Assembly: GCA_900553925.1 (NCBI GenBank)
Contig: USFH01000050.1
Location: forward strand, 1 to 12,997
Source: an uncultured Clostridium sp.
Lineage (GTDB): Bacteria; Bacillota; Clostridia; Lachnospirales; Lachnospiraceae
Direction of reading: 5' to 3'
DNA length: 12,997 bases
In this document: positions 12,928 to 12,997 of the stretch, piece after piece
Layout: every line of letters begins with the position of its first letter
How positions within the stretch are numbered: position 1 is the stretch's first letter
Notes under the pieces: model-generated
The model's input: only the letters and a program-made list of their open reading frames with translations
Told to the model about the DNA's origin: nothing
Database searches by the model: none
Translations under genes and position numbers: made by a program

Positions 12928-12997
12928 GTGCGTGTAAAAATTACATTGGCATGTCAGGATTGTAAACAGCGTAATTACAATATGACAAAGGATAAGA
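12928..12997 (+). CDS. rpmG: 50S ribosomal protein L33 (N-terminal part, cut by window end)
   Basis: The first 23 residues (MRVKITLACQDCKQRNYNMT, then KDK) match the conserved start of bacterial L33, including the first Cys-x-x-Cys (CQDC) of the zinc-binding C+ form. The start is GTG 12928, with a strong GGAGGTG (12914-12920) 7 bases upstream. In Firmicutes rpmG usually heads the secE-nusG-rplK-rplA cluster, which should follow outside the window. A high-level promoter is expected; TTGACT-17-TATTCT lies upstream. Confidence 0.93.
   Translation, partial: MRVKITLACQDCKQRNYNMTKDK

Noticed and set aside
1..12997. tRNA, rRNA, CRISPR arrays, prophage genes
   Set aside because: No cloverleaf, rRNA segment, regularly spaced repeat array or phage structural gene was seen on either strand.

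Overview
The window looks like the chromosome of a motile, Gram-positive, low-to-moderate GC Clostridia bacterium, most likely a Lachnospiraceae member (Roseburia/Agathobacter/Lachnospira type). The reasons are strong AAGGAGG-type ribosome binding sites, several GTG starts, a PD-(D/E)XK 'Rpn-like' gene and a TraX-family gene of the kind common in that family, a FliD-like flagellar protein, and rpmG (L33) at the right edge. The genus is inference from gene content; no rRNA is present.

Left part (1-2940), all on +: the C-terminus of an ABC ATPase, a membrane-anchored extracellular protein with two CARDB-like Ig-type domains, and a MacB/FtsX-type permease, closed by a strong terminator. This reads as one exporter or envelope-stress ABC system in which the CARDB-like protein sits where a MacA-type adaptor would be. 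A 235-bp non-autonomous mobile element (1334-1568) with 34/32-bp imperfect terminal inverted repeats and a perfect 5-bp target duplication (TAGAT) has landed exactly on the stop codon of the CARDB gene, separating it from the permease gene.

Signalling block (2919-5880): a promoter immediately after the terminator drives a soluble GAF-GGDEF diguanylate cyclase, followed by an OmpR-type response regulator and a short-loop (intramembrane-sensing, BceS-like) histidine kinase. Kinases of this architecture usually serve a neighbouring ABC transporter, so the exporter to the left is the natural candidate partner.

Middle (5881-7590): a 294-bp leader region with direct repeats, a possible branched RNA and a hairpin that buries the ribosome binding site of an Rpn/PD-(D/E)XK transposase-like gene. 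A small polytopic membrane protein and a terminator follow.

Right part (7680-11447): an HD-domain 5'-deoxynucleotidase (YfbR-like) tightly coupled to a MATE efflux pump (the pump's ribosome binding site begins 2 nt after the nucleotidase stop codon), a HAD phosphatase, and a TraX-family membrane protein with a 15-bp tandem repeat in its N-terminus. Convergent to these is a short FliD-like gene on -. TraX and FliD-like end 21 bp apart, and each seems to have its intrinsic terminator inside the coding sequence of the other, so their mRNAs should overlap by about 280 nt. Beyond it, divergent promoters lead to the FliD-like gene (-) and to rpmG (+, cut by the window end). No tRNA, rRNA or CRISPR was seen.
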